In this document: positions 1 through 10,732 of the stretch, one piece after another | Numbering within the stretch: position 1 is the stretch's first letter | Layout of the letters: each line of letters starts with the position of its first letter | NCBI RefSeq assembly: GCF_024448985.1 | Contig: NZ_JAMOII010000023.1 | Span: 1-56,134 of the forward strand | Length of the DNA stretch: 56,134 nucleotides | Direction of reading: 5' to 3' | Source: Stutzerimonas stutzeri | Lineage (GTDB): Bacteria; Pseudomonadota; Gammaproteobacteria; Pseudomonadales; Pseudomonadaceae | Translations under genes and position numbers: made by a program | Notes under the pieces: generated by a model | What the model saw: the letters and a program-made list of their open reading frames with translations, nothing else | What the model was told of the DNA's origin: nothing | The model's database searches: none

Positions 1-77
1 GGAGTGAAGTTTGGTGTTCCAAATAAGCGACGAGGAACGCCGCATCGCGCAAAAACAGGCCCGGCCCTTCGGGTTGC

Positions 78-166
78 GCGCCAAATGGCACCAGGCGGCG
101 TTGCGGGACTTGGCAAGGGAACGACCATTACCTGCGTCCCGCGTCTTGCCTGGTGCCATTTGGCGC
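78..166. repeat. Large nested palindrome upstream of sdaA
   Basis: Two perfect 19-bp arms face each other at 78-96 and 148-166 (left arm GCGCCAAATGGCACCAGGC). A second nested stem, GCGGGAC at 103-109 with GTCCCGC at 136-142, lies inside. Just outside, TTGC and GCAA continue the pairing after a one-base slip. The structure ends 76 bases before the sdaA start. It could be a REP/MITE-type element or a leader structure for sdaA; the sequence does not decide. The weak reading frames through it look like by-products of the repeat. Confidence 0.7.
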
Positions 167-242
167 AGCAACGCGGCTCGCGACGAAACGTCAACAGACC
201 CTAATCACCGGGGCTGCCATTTTTCTTCAGCGAGCGTCGCCC

Positions 243-1619
<1,377 letters not shown>

Positions 1620-1835
1620 AACACACGGCGCGCGCAGCCTCATTACCAGCCAAGCGGCAAACCCATCCGCGCCTTATCGCGGCCATCTGGTTTCCTTGGA
1701 AGAAATCGCCCTGGCGAAGCTTTATCATCCCCGCTGGCGGTTCGTCGGCGTCAAAGGACTCATCTCGCCACGAAGCTGTCCCTATCACAGCAAGACACCC
1801 CCTGCCGTCAATGGATCGATCTAGCCGAGGAACCG

Positions 1836-4800
1836 ATGAGTAACCCCAATGAGCCATCGACCCCGAAGAACCTGAGCGTGGCTCGCAGTACCCTTGATTT
1901 TCCCGTCATAGGTATAGGCGCCTCGGCCGGCGGCCTCAAGGCACTCATGAGTTTCTTCGAGCATATGCCCAGCGAGTGCGGCATGGCGTTCGTCGTGATC
2001 ATGCATCTCTCGCCCAAGCATGAGAGCAATGCGGACAACATCTTGCAGAACAAGACTCGCATGCCGGTTCTGCAGGTGAAGCAGCCGGTGCCCATCGAGC
2101 GCAACCGGATCTACGTCATCCCGCCAGCCCTCGATCTCTCGATGAACGATGGCTACCTGCGGCTGATCAAGCCTGTACGTGAACGCGGCGTGCAGGTAGC
2201 CATCGATCTGTTCTTCCGCGCCCTGGCCGACGTCCATCACACCCACGCCATCGGCATCGTACTGTCCGGCACGGGCTCGGACGGTTCCGTCGGCCTGTCC
2301 CGAATCAAGGAACAGGGCGGCGTAACCATGGCGCAGTCGCCGGAGGATGCTGAATACGATTCCATGCCGCGCAGCGCCATCGCGACCGGCATGGTCGACA
2401 TCGTGCTGCCGGTGGTGGATATGCCTCAGCGGCTGGTGGAGCTGAGCCGCAACATGCAGACGATGGAGCAGCCTATCGAGTCCCCGGCCGCGTCCGAACA
2501 ATCGCCATCCCGGGCGCCGACCCGAGCCAACGAATCGGCCCTGCGCGACATCCTTGGCCTGCTTCGCAGCCGCACGGGCCATGATTTCCGCCACTACAAG
2601 CAAGCCACCGTGTTGCGGCGGATCGAGCGCCGCATGCAGGTCAACGCGGTACATGACATGGCCGGCTATGCCCAGCTGCTAAACGAGCAGCCAGATGAAA
2701 CCCCAGCGCTACTGGCCGATATGCTGATCGGGGTAACCAATTTTTTCCGTGATCGCGAGGCCTTCGAAGCGCTGGAGCGTGACATCATCCCGCAGCTGTT
2801 CGAGGAGAAGACCTTGCTCGGCGAGGGCGATGCCCTACGCATCTGGTCTGCCGCCTGCTCTACCGGCGAAGAGGCTTACTCGTTGGGCATCCTCTTTACC
2901 GAGTACGCCGAACGCAACAACTTGAAGGCCGATGTACAAGTCTTCGCAACCGACATCGACGATCAGGCGCTGGAAATCGGCCGCGCCAGTGTCTATCCCG
3001 AAGCGATCATCACAGACGTGCCGCCTACTCGGCTGCAGCAGTACTTTACCAAGGAGCAAAACCGGTACCGTCTGCGTAAGGAGCTGCGCGAGCGAATCCT
3101 TTTCGCTCGGCACAATATCCTGCGCGACCCGCCCTTCTCGCGGCTCGACCTGATTTCATGCCGCAACCTACTGATCTACCTCGACCGGGATATCCAGAGC
3201 GAAGTGCTGCGCATGTTCCATTTTGCGCTCAACCCCGGCGGTTACTTGTTTCTCGGCAGCTCCGAGACGGCTGAAGCCTGCTCGCACCTTTTCACTCCGG
3301 TGGACAAGAAGAATCGGATCAACCGGGCTCGGGAAATCGGCAATCAGCGGCGCATGCCGATGCCCTCGTTACAGAACTTTTCCGCCGACCCGCCCGCACG
3401 CAGCTCCGGCACGGCGCCCGTCCGACGCAGCAAGTTTTCTTTCGCCGACGTGCATCAACGAGCATTGGAGCAGTACGCGCCGCCTAGCGTGATCGTCAAT
3501 CAAGAGACGGAAATCGTCCACATGTCCGCCCGCGCCGGTAATTTTCTGCGCTATGTCGGGGGAGAACCTTCGCTCGTCCTGACCACTCTGGTGCATCCTG
3601 AGCTGCGCCTGGAGCTGCGTACCGCACTGTATCAAGCTGCACATACCGGCAAGAGCGTCGAAGCCAGACGCGTCAGCCTGAAGCGCGAAGACCGCAATAC
3701 CTACGTCAATATGGTGGTGCGTCCGTTCCGAGACGACGAAGCGGGCAACGACTATATGCTGGTGCTGTTCGATGAGGTCGAAGAGAGCATCGACGAAGGT
3801 TCTGAAACGTCCGAAGGGGACGTCAAAAACACTGTGCTGACGCAACTTGAGTCCGAGCTACAGCAGACCAAGGAGCAGTTGCAACTAACCATGGAGCACT
3901 CGGAAACCTCCACCGAGGAATTGCGTGCCTCCAACGAAGAACTGCAGGCCATCAATGAAGAGTTGCGCTCGGCCACCGAGGAACTGGAAACCAGCAAGGA
4001 AGAGCTGCAGTCGATCAACGAAGAACTGATCACGGTCAACGCCGAACTCAAAAGCAAGGTCGATGAAACCGGTAAGGTCAACGATGACCTGCAGAACCTG
4101 ATTTCTTCCACCGATATCGCCACGCTGTTCGTCGACCGCCACATGCGCATTAAATGGTTCACCCCGCGCGCGCAGGATATTTTCAACGTGATCGACAACG
4201 ATGCCGGGCGCTCACTGCTCGACATCACGCACCGCCTCGACTATCCGACGCTCTACAAGGACGCTTCCAAGGCCTTCGGCGAGCTGCATCTGGTCGAGCG
4301 CGAAGTCACTAGCCGGGACCACAAGTGGTACATGGCGCGCTTCCTGCCGTACCGCACCACCGACGATCGCATCCAGGGTGCGGTCTTGACGTTCATCGAC
4401 ATCACCGCCCGGCGCACCGCCGAAGAACGCGTGCGAGCCGGCGAAGCCCATATGAAACTGCTAGCACAGAGCATGCGCGGCTACGCCATCATCACCATGG
4501 ACCTGCAAGGCAATGTCACCGCCTGGAACCGTGGCGCAGAATCCATTTTCGGCTACAGCGAACAGGAAGTGATCGGCCAGTGCATCGACTTCATCTACAC
4601 CGCAGCGGACCGCGAAGTAGGCGTACCTGAGGGCGAGCGCAAGCGCGCGCTGGAGCAAGGCCAGGCGACCGACGAGCGCTGGCACCTGCGCAAGGATGGC
4701 TCGCAGTTCTTTTGTAGCGGCCTGGTCAACCCGCTGGTCGATACGGCTGGCAATGTGACGGGCTTCGCCAAGATCGCCCGCGACCTCACCGAGCAGCAGC

Positions 4801-5960
4801 GGATCAACAGCCTGCGCACCAGCGAACTGGAAAGCATCCAGGCCGCCAGCTTGCAGAAGGATGAATTCTTCGCCGTGCTTTCCCACGAGCTTAAGCATCC
4901 ACTCAACCTAATTCAGCTCAACACCGACCTCATCGCCCGCTCGCAGGTCGTCAAGAACACACTCAGCCTATCCAAGGCCACACGCTCGATTCAAAGCGCG
5001 GTGCGCAGCCAGTCGCGAATCATTGATGATCTGATGGACGTCTCGCGTATTCGCACCGGCAAACTCAAGCTGCACTTCATCACGCTGCACTATCAGGAAT
5101 TGTTAAAAGGCATCGAATCGGTCTTCTTGCCGCTTACAGAGAGCGAGGCCGTGACGTTCGACAGATCCCTGCCTGCGGAACCGCTGTTTATCCATGCCGA
5201 CCCGACGCGTCTCGAGCAGATCATCTGGAACTTGTTGAACAATGCCTGGAAGTTCACCAAGGGTGGCGATTGCATCAGCCTGCAGCTTGAGCGCGATGGT
5301 GATATGGCGCGTCTGGATGTGATCGACACCGGCGTGGGAATCTCCAAAGAGTTTCTGCCCAAGGTGTTCGACATGTTCGGCCAGGCCGAGATGCAACACG
5401 CACAGCGCTCCAAGCATGGACTGGGAATCGGGCTGGCGCTGGTCAGACAGCTGGTCGAAGCCCACAACGGGCGTATCGAAGCCTTCTCGGAAGGCATCGG
5501 CCGCGGCGCGCGCTTCAGCGTCTGGCTGCCAGTGCATCTGCAGACCGAACTGACACTCAGCGAGCTAACCGCCGCCGGCGAGGCCGGTGGGCTGGCGGGT
5601 ATCAAGATTCTGCTGGTGGATGACTCGCCCGACATCCTCGATACCATGCGCGAGCTGCTGGAAAGCGAAGGCGCGAACGTCACTACCGCAGACGGCGGCG
5701 CGCAGGGTATCGAACTGGCCGAGGTCACGCGCTTCGACATCATCATCTCAGATGTCGGCATGCCGGGCATCGACGGCCACAAGATGATGAACGAGATACG
5801 CCACGGCGACACCAACGCCACCACCCCAAGCATCGCTCTGACCGGTTACGGCACCCTGCGCGACGTGGAGAAAGCCAAGGCCGCGGGCTTTACCCAGCAC
5901 CTGCGCAAACCGATCGACCTGCAGGCGTTGATCGATGCGGTGAATCAAGCGGTGCGTTGA
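1836..5960 (+). CDS. CheB-CheR-PAS-histidine kinase-receiver hybrid protein
   Basis: A 1374-residue cytoplasmic signalling protein. Order: CheB methylesterase (about 25-200) with a complete catalytic triad S30 (GASAGG), H57 and D149; CheR methyltransferase (about 230-500) with the SAM motif WSAACSTGEEAYS and SCRNLLIYLD; a regular Glu-rich coiled coil (about 670-745) built on EEL repeats; two PAS domains (about 755-860 and 870-990); HisKA with H1017 (SHELKHP); HATPase with N, G1 and G2 boxes (about 1120-1230); and a C-terminal receiver with D1306, T1336 and K1358. The CheB part has no receiver of its own, so it is not a standard chemotaxis CheB. No che genes lie nearby, so its partners are elsewhere or it acts alone. 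The ATG follows CCGAGG at good spacing. The domain assignment is secure; the stimulus and output are unknown. Confidence 0.93.
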   Translation: MSNPNEPSTPKNLSVARSTLDFPVIGIGASAGGLKALMSFFEHMPSECGMAFVVIMHLSPKHESNADNILQNKTRMPVLQVKQPVPIERNRIYVIPPALDLSMNDGYLRLIKPVRERGVQVAIDLFFRALADVHHTHAIGIVLSGTGSDGSVGLSRIKEQGGVTMAQSPEDAEYDSMPRSAIATGMVDIVLPVVDMPQRLVELSRNMQTMEQPIESPAASEQSPSRAPTRANESALRDILGLLRSRTGHDFRHYKQATVLRRIERRMQVNAVHDMAGYAQLLNEQPDETPALLADMLIGVTNFFRDREAFEALERDIIPQLFEEKTLLGEGDALRIWSAACSTGEEAYSLGILFTEYAERNNLKADVQVFATDIDDQALEIGRASVYPEAIITDVPPTRLQQYFTKEQNRYRLRKELRERILFARHNILRDPPFSRLDLISCRNLLIYLDRDIQSEVLRMFHFALNPGGYLFLGSSETAEACSHLFTPVDKKNRINRAREIGNQRRMPMPSLQNFSADPPARSSGTAPVRRSKFSFADVHQRALEQYAPPSVIVNQETEIVHMSARAGNFLRYVGGEPSLVLTTLVHPELRLELRTALYQAAHTGKSVEARRVSLKREDRNTYVNMVVRPFRDDEAGNDYMLVLFDEVEESIDEGSETSEGDVKNTVLTQLESELQQTKEQLQLTMEHSETSTEELRASNEELQAINEELRSATEELETSKEELQSINEELITVNAELKSKVDETGKVNDDLQNLISSTDIATLFVDRHMRIKWFTPRAQDIFNVIDNDAGRSLLDITHRLDYPTLYKDASKAFGELHLVEREVTSRDHKWYMARFLPYRTTDDRIQGAVLTFIDITARRTAEERVRAGEAHMKLLAQSMRGYAIITMDLQGNVTAWNRGAESIFGYSEQEVIGQCIDFIYTAADREVGVPEGERKRALEQGQATDERWHLRKDGSQFFCSGLVNPLVDTAGNVTGFAKIARDLTEQQRINSLRTSELESIQAASLQKDEFFAVLSHELKHPLNLIQLNTDLIARSQVVKNTLSLSKATRSIQSAVRSQSRIIDDLMDVSRIRTGKLKLHFITLHYQELLKGIESVFLPLTESEAVTFDRSLPAEPLFIHADPTRLEQIIWNLLNNAWKFTKGGDCISLQLERDGDMARLDVIDTGVGISKEFLPKVFDMFGQAEMQHAQRSKHGLGIGLALVRQLVEAHNGRIEAFSEGIGRGARFSVWLPVHLQTELTLSELTAAGEAGGLAGIKILLVDDSPDILDTMRELLESEGANVTTADGGAQGIELAEVTRFDIIISDVGMPGIDGHKMMNEIRHGDTNATTPSIALTGYGTLRDVEKAKAAGFTQHLRKPIDLQALIDAVNQAVR

Positions 5961-5966
5961 GGCAGG

Positions 5967-6075
5967 TATGTGTTGACGTTCGCTTTTCGTAGGAGCGAGC
6001 TTGCTAGCGAACAGGGATGTCACCGCAAAAGGGTGCAGCGCCATCCCGCCGATTCGCCAGCAAGCTGGCTCCTAC
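5967..6075. repeat. REPIN, GTAGGAGC family, direct copy 1
   Basis: An inverted pair: the GTAGGAGCGAGCTTGCT head begins at 5989 and the complementary AGCAAGCTGGCTCCTAC ends at 6075. The first 22 bases are unique-looking flank that is shared with copy 2. The unit lies just downstream of the CheBR hybrid gene, between two convergent genes. Confidence 0.85.
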
Positions 6076-6191
6076 AGTTGCGCTGCGCCCAGCCACCTTT
6101 GTGTAAACGAGATACCGAGTGTTCCGGCGCCTGCGCGGTCCCGCCGGAAATCCCATACAGCGAAGCCGAAAACCGTGTCCACGGCCACGTC

Positions 6192-6300
6192 TATGTGTTG
6201 ACGTTCGCTTTTCGTAGGAGCGAGCTTGCTCGCGAACAGGGACGTCACCGCAAAAGGGTGCAGCGCCATCCCACCGATTCGCCAGCAAGCTGGCTCCTAT
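6192..6300. repeat. REPIN, GTAGGAGC family, direct copy 2
   Basis: The same 109-bp length as the unit at 5967-6075 with only about four substitutions and no indels, including the shared non-palindromic flank. The spacer 6076-6191 is unrelated. A partial third head (GAGCGAGCTTGCTC) follows at 6305-6318, so REP material continues almost to the end of phhR. Confidence 0.85.
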
Positions 6301-6363
6301 AAGAGAGCGAGCTTGCTCAACAGGTTTGCAACCAGGAAATCGCGTCTGGAAGCGAAGCCCGAC

Positions 6364-7920
6364 TCAGCCATCCTTGCCAATCCCGTACTCGCGCAGCTTG
6401 TTGGCGATGGTGGTATGGGAAACACCCAGACGCTTGCCTAACAGACGGCTACTGGGATGCTGCGCGTACAGGCTCTCCAGCACGGTTTTCTCGAAGCGGC
6501 CAACAATGCTGGACAGGTCGCCGTCCAGGGAAAAATCACCCAGCGGCTGAGGCGCCCCGTAATCCGGCAGGCGGATGTGCTCTGGCTTGATCACCCCGCC
6601 CTCGCAAAGTGAAACCGCCTGAAACAACGTGTTCTCTAATTGCCGCACATTACCCGGCCAGTGATAGCCAGCCAGCCGCTCCAGCGCTTGCGGTGACAGA
6701 CTCGGCAGCGCGCAGCCGATCTGCCGGCTGGCCTGATCGAGAAAGTGCAGCGCCAACGGTTCCAGTCCATCCAGGCATTCGCGCAGCGGTGGGATGTGCA
6801 GCGACAGCACGTTGAGCCGGTGATACAGATCCTGCCGGAACTCGCCTTTTGCACAAAGCTCGGACAAATCCAACTGCGTGGCACAGACCACCCGCACATC
6901 GAGATACACCTCCTCGTCGCTGCCCACCCGACGAAAACAGCCGTCCTGGAGAAAACGCACAAGCTTGGCCTGCAATCGCGTACTCATCTCACCGACGCCA
7001 TCGAGGAACAGCGTGCCACCGGAGGTCAGCTCCAGCAGACCGAGTTTCCCCTCCGGGCGCGCACCTTCAAATGCGCCGGGCCCGTAACCGAACAACTCGG
7101 TTTCAGCCATGGATTCAGGCAGGCCGGCACAATTGAGCGCCATGAACGGCGATTGCCCGCGTGGGCTGGAGAGGTGACAGGCGCGCGCCAACAGTTCCTT
7201 GCCGGTGCCCGTCTCGCCCTCGATCAGCAGCGGCGCATCCAGCGGTGCCATGCGCCTGGCCTCACGGACCACCGCGGCCATTACTTTCGAGCTCTGGAAA
7301 ATACTATCGAAGCCGCGCAGCTCCTGCTTGCGCACGTTGTAGATGCGCTCGCCGACGCGATCGGCGCGGTGCAGGGTCAGCACCGCACCGGCCAGCGCTT
7401 CGCTGTCATCGTGCTCCGATTGCAGCGGCGCGATGTCGGCAAGAAAGATGTCGCCCTTGATGGTCACCCGCAGCCCATTGATGCGCGCTTTGTTCGCCCG
7501 CACCAGCTCCGGCAGGTCGAAATCCTCGGCGTAGCGCGACAGGCTCATGCCCGGTACTTCGTCCACCCGTACGCCGAGCAGCTGCGCCGCGGCGCGGTTC
7601 GCCGCGACGATGGCGCCGGCCATATCGATGGAAAGCACCGGAAACTCCAGCGCTCCGAGAAGCGCATTCAGCTCCAGCGAATGCCGCTCGCTGGGCATCA
7701 GCCCGACCTTGCGCACCTCGAACACGCCCTGCAGCGCCTCGATCTTCGGCCGCAGCGCTTGCAGCTGAAGATTCATCAGATTGGGGCAATGCAGGTAAAC
7801 GGCATTGCCATGCTCGCCGCCCACCTCGCCGCGCGCAACGTTGATGCCGTAGTCGACCAGCAGTTCGAGCATGTCGCGCAAGATGCCGATGCGGTTCTGG
7901 CAGAGAATCCTGATTCGCAT
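6364..7920 (-). CDS. phhR: TyrR-family regulator of aromatic amino acid catabolism PhhR
   Basis: 518 residues, matching the length known for Pseudomonas PhhR. An ACT domain (about 1-75) for effector binding is followed by a PAS domain (about 85-190), an AAA+ sigma-54-type ATPase domain (about 205-430) with Walker A GETGTGKE at 235-242, and a C-terminal TyrR-type helix-turn-helix (about 486-515, LGKRLGVSHTTIANKL). The sigma-54 contact motif reads GAFEGA at 282-287 instead of GAFTGA, a TyrR/PhhR trait. The frame is open 20 codons further upstream, but the ATG at 7920 gives the family start MRIRILCQN and has AGGGA in front. It is divergent from phhABC, which it is expected to activate in response to Phe or Tyr. 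Confidence 0.93.
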   Translation of the reverse strand: MRIRILCQNRIGILRDMLELLVDYGINVARGEVGGEHGNAVYLHCPNLMNLQLQALRPKIEALQGVFEVRKVGLMPSERHSLELNALLGALEFPVLSIDMAGAIVAANRAAAQLLGVRVDEVPGMSLSRYAEDFDLPELVRANKARINGLRVTIKGDIFLADIAPLQSEHDDSEALAGAVLTLHRADRVGERIYNVRKQELRGFDSIFQSSKVMAAVVREARRMAPLDAPLLIEGETGTGKELLARACHLSSPRGQSPFMALNCAGLPESMAETELFGYGPGAFEGARPEGKLGLLELTSGGTLFLDGVGEMSTRLQAKLVRFLQDGCFRRVGSDEEVYLDVRVVCATQLDLSELCAKGEFRQDLYHRLNVLSLHIPPLRECLDGLEPLALHFLDQASRQIGCALPSLSPQALERLAGYHWPGNVRQLENTLFQAVSLCEGGVIKPEHIRLPDYGAPQPLGDFSLDGDLSSIVGRFEKTVLESLYAQHPSSRLLGKRLGVSHTTIANKLREYGIGKDG

Positions 7921-8036
7921 GAAGCCTGTCCCTTTCGTTTCGGCCGCAACTTTTTGCTGCCCACCCTTGATTTCCGTCAAGAATATTTGACAACGCTATC
8001 GAGCAGCAAGGCGATGGATTCGTTTATCGACAGATG

Positions 8037-8054
8037 CGTAAGCCATTCTTTACG
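8037..8054. promoter_or_regulatory. Candidate TyrR/PhhR operator
   Basis: CGTAAG-N6-TTTACG matches the TyrR-box pattern TGTAAA-N6-TTTACA, including the G-N14-C pair (G8038, C8053). It sits in the phhR-phhA divergent region, about 120 bases from each start. This is a sequence match only. I could not find a convincing -24/-12 sigma-54 promoter beside it. Confidence 0.5.
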
Positions 8055-8174
8055 AAATGAGCGATATTTCCGGCCAGCGACGCGGCTGACGCACTTCCAT
8101 ACGCCGCGCCACCGCTATCAGATGAGGCATCCATAACAAAAAGACTCAGGCGGCCACCCCGCTCAGGAGGTCAG

Positions 8175-8960
8175 ATGAAAACCACGAAGTACGTTGCCCG
8201 AGAACCGGACGCCAACGGCTACATCCACTACCCGGACGCCGAACATGCCGTCTGGCAGACCCTGATCGAACGCCAGCTGAAGCTCCTCGGCGGGCGCGCC
8301 TGTCAGGAATACCTGGATGGCATCGAGCAGCTCGCCCTGCCCCACGACCGCATTCCGCAGCTGGACGAAATCAACCGCGTCCTGCAGGCGACCACTGGTT
8401 GGCAAGTAGCACGCGTGCCGGCGCTGATCCCCTTTCAGACCTTTTTCGAACTGCTAGCGAGCAAGCGCTTCCCCGTCGCGACCTTCATCCGCACGCCGGA
8501 AGAACTCGACTACCTGCAGGAACCGGACATCTTCCATGAGATCTTCGGCCACTGCCCGCTGCTGACCAACCCCTGGTTCGCCGAATTCACCCACACGTAT
8601 GGCCAGCTCGGCCTCAAGGCCAGCAAGGAAGAGCGTGTCTACCTGGCGCGGCTGTACTGGATGACCATCGAGTTCGGCCTGGTTGAAACGCCAGCTGGCC
8701 AGCGCATCTACGGTGGCGGCATCCTGTCCTCGCCGAAGGAGACGCTCTACAGCCTCTCGAACGAACCCGAGCATCAGGTGTTCGACGTGGTCGAAGCCAT
8801 GCGTACGCCCTATCGCATCGACATCCTGCAGCCGGTGTACTTCGTCCTGCCGGAGCTGAAACGACTGTTCGACGTCGCCCACGAAGACATCATGGAACAC
8901 GTGCGCACCGCCATGCAGCTGGGCCTGCACCAGCCGAAGTTTCCGCCGAAGGCGGCGTAA
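8175..8960 (+). CDS. phhA: Phenylalanine 4-hydroxylase
   Basis: Non-haem iron, tetrahydropterin-dependent monooxygenase converting L-Phe to L-Tyr. The 261-residue length is that of the bacterial single-domain enzyme. The iron ligands H121 and H126 (FHEIFGHCP) and E166 (WMTIEFGL) are all present. The start is fixed by a strong AGGAGG eight bases upstream. It is the first gene of phhABC. A GTAG-type REPIN separates it from phhB and could tune the message between the two. Confidence 0.96.
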   Translation: MKTTKYVAREPDANGYIHYPDAEHAVWQTLIERQLKLLGGRACQEYLDGIEQLALPHDRIPQLDEINRVLQATTGWQVARVPALIPFQTFFELLASKRFPVATFIRTPEELDYLQEPDIFHEIFGHCPLLTNPWFAEFTHTYGQLGLKASKEERVYLARLYWMTIEFGLVETPAGQRIYGGGILSSPKETLYSLSNEPEHQVFDVVEAMRTPYRIDILQPVYFVLPELKRLFDVAHEDIMEHVRTAMQLGLHQPKFPPKAA

Positions 8961-8996
8961 GGACGGTCCGGGCGACGCTCCGCTTCAGCGTATTTT

Positions 8997-9067
8997 GTAG
9001 GGTGGGCTTCAGCCCACCGCGCCGCATGTTTGCGCATTCAACATCGGTGGGCTAAAGCCCACCCTAC
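8997..9067. repeat. REPIN, GTAGGGTGGGC family, between phhA and phhB
   Basis: Starts GTAGGGTGGGCTTCAGCCCA and ends with the inverted copy ...GGGCTAAAGCCCACCCTAC, with an asymmetric centre. Each half is itself a hairpin. It is intra-operonic, so it would be present in the phhABC transcript. Confidence 0.85.
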
Positions 9068-9133
9068 GGCCAGTCTCGCCTCGCCCACGACTGACCACCG
9101 ACCCGCAATCACCTATCACCACAAGGACCCATC

Positions 9134-9490
9134 ATGACCAACCTCACCCAAGCCCACTGCGAAGCCTGCCGCGCTGACGCACCGAAGGTTTCCGATGACG
9201 AACTGGCCGAACTGATCAAGCAGATTCCGGATTGGAACATTGAATCCCGCGACGGCCACATGGAGCTGGAGAAAGTCTTCGCGTTCAAGAACTTCAAGCA
9301 CGCCCTGGCCTTCACCAATGCCGTTGGCGAGATCGCCGAGGCGGAGGGGCATCACCCTGGCCTGCTCACCGAATGGGGCAAGGTCACCGTCACCTGGTGG
9401 AGCCATTCGATCAAAGGCCTGCACCGCAACGACTTCATCATGGCCGCTCGCACCGATGAGGTCGCCAAAACCGCTGAGGGCCGCAAGTGA
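9134..9490 (+). CDS. phhB: 4a-hydroxytetrahydrobiopterin (pterin-4a-carbinolamine) dehydratase
   Basis: Recycles the 4a-hydroxypterin made by PhhA. The 118-residue protein is the PCD/DCoH fold. The diagnostic stretch EGHHPGL, followed by [11 protein letters not shown], carries the paired active-site histidines of the family. AAGGA precedes the ATG. The stop overlaps the phhC GTG start by four bases (GTGA), so phhB and phhC are translationally coupled. Confidence 0.96.
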   Translation: MTNLTQAHCEACRADAPKVSDDELAELIKQIPDWNIESRDGHMELEKVFAFKNFKHALAFTNAVGEIAEAEGHHPGLLTEWGKVTVTWWSHSIKGLHRNDFIMAARTDEVAKTAEGRK

Positions 9491-10683
9491 AACATTTCAG
9501 CGACGTGGCACGGGTCCCTGGCGATCCGATCCTCGGGCTGCTCGATGCCTATCGCGCCGACCCGAACCCGGCCAAGCTCGACCTGGGCGTCGGCGTCTAC
9601 AAGGACGCGCTGGGCCTGACACCGATCCCAAAGGCGGTGAAGCTGGCCGAACAACGGTTGATCGAAAGCGAAAAGACCAAAAGTTACATCGGCGGGCATG
9701 GCGATCCGCTGTTCGGCGAACAGCTCATGCAGTTGGTGCTCGGTGAAGCCTCGCCAGCGCTAGTCGACAACCGCGCCGGCTGTACCCAGACGCCCGGCGG
9801 TACCGGCGCGCTGCGGCTGGTGGGCGACTTCATCGCCAAATGCCTGCCGGGCCGCAGCCTCTGGCTCAGCGACCCGACCTGGCCGATCCATGAAACCCTG
9901 TTCGCCGCCGCACGGCTGAAGGTCGAGCACTATCCCTACGTCAACGGACAGAACCAGCTCGACGTACCAGCCATGCTCGCCGCACTGGATCGGATTCCCC
10001 ACGGGGACGTGGTACTGCTGCACGCCTGCTGCCACAACCCCACCGGCTATGACCTGAGCCAGGACGACTGGCGTCAGGTACTGGAAATCGTCCGCAAGCG
10101 CGAGCTGCTGCCGCTGTTCGACTTCGCCTACCAGGGTTTCGGCGACGGGCTGGACGAGGACGCCTGGGCGGTACGGCTGTTCGTCGACGCCTTGCCAGAA
10201 GTATTGATCACCAGCTCATGCTCGAAGAACTTCGGCCTGTATCGCGAACGCACCGGCGCGCTGATCGTGGTTGCCGCCAGCGGCGAATCGCTGATCGACG
10301 TGCGCAGCCAGTTCGCCTCGGTGGCGCGCAACCTCTGGTCGACGCCACCGTCCCATGGCGCCGCCGTGGTGGCGACGATTCTGGCAAACCCAGAATTGCG
10401 CCAGCTTTGGCAGCAGGAAGTTGCCGCCAAGCGCGAACGCATCGCTGGCTTGCGTCAGGGGCTCGTGGAGGCACTCGCACCGCATGGTCTGGCCGACCGC
10501 TTCGCGCACATTGCGCAGCAACGCGGGATGTTTTCTTACACGGGCCTGACAGCCGAGCAAGTCCTGCGCCTGCGTCGCGAAGACGCTGTGTACCTGGTGG
10601 AAAGTGGTCGAGCGAATATCGCCGGGCTGGATGCTGCAAGGCTCGACCAGCTTGCGGCGGCCATTGCGCGCGTGATGGCCTGA
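9487..10683 (+). CDS. phhC: Aromatic-amino-acid aminotransferase
   Basis: PLP-dependent class I aminotransferase of 398 residues, expected to turn tyrosine (and Phe) into 4-hydroxyphenylpyruvate, the substrate of the hpd product encoded further along. The PLP lysine is K247 in [15 protein letters not shown]. The substrate motif [10 protein letters not shown] and the N-terminal [13 protein letters not shown] also match the AspC/TyrB/PhhC group. It starts at GTG 9487, overlapping phhB by four bases. It is the last gene of the phh operon; a hairpin at 10709-10732 probably ends the transcript. Confidence 0.93.
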   Translation: MKHFSDVARVPGDPILGLLDAYRADPNPAKLDLGVGVYKDALGLTPIPKAVKLAEQRLIESEKTKSYIGGHGDPLFGEQLMQLVLGEASPALVDNRAGCTQTPGGTGALRLVGDFIAKCLPGRSLWLSDPTWPIHETLFAAARLKVEHYPYVNGQNQLDVPAMLAALDRIPHGDVVLLHACCHNPTGYDLSQDDWRQVLEIVRKRELLPLFDFAYQGFGDGLDEDAWAVRLFVDALPEVLITSSCSKNFGLYRERTGALIVVAASGESLIDVRSQFASVARNLWSTPPSHGAAVVATILANPELRQLWQQEVAAKRERIAGLRQGLVEALAPHGLADRFAHIAQQRGMFSYTGLTAEQVLRLRREDAVYLVESGRANIAGLDAARLDQLAAAIARVMA

Positions 10684-10708
10684 TCAGCGCCCATTGGTCG
10701 AAGCATTC

Positions 10709-10732
10709 AGGGCCGGCTGCTACAGCGGCCCT
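10709..10732 (+). terminator. Candidate terminator after phhC
   Basis: AGGGCCG pairs with CGGCCCT, and GCTG with CAGC around a CTA loop, with one bulged base. A pyrimidine-rich tail (CGTCTCTCT) follows. The hairpin begins about 25 bases after the phhC stop. Confidence 0.55.

Noticed and set aside
6745-8136. 463-codon open frame on the plus strand opposite phhR
   Set aside because: It is antisense to a complete regulator, has no family features, and its composition (many His, Gln, Arg) is that of a shadow of a high-GC gene.
8041-8174. Sigma-54 promoter before phhA
   Set aside because: PhhR has a sigma-54-type ATPase domain, but I found no GG-N10-GC pattern with good flanks in this stretch.
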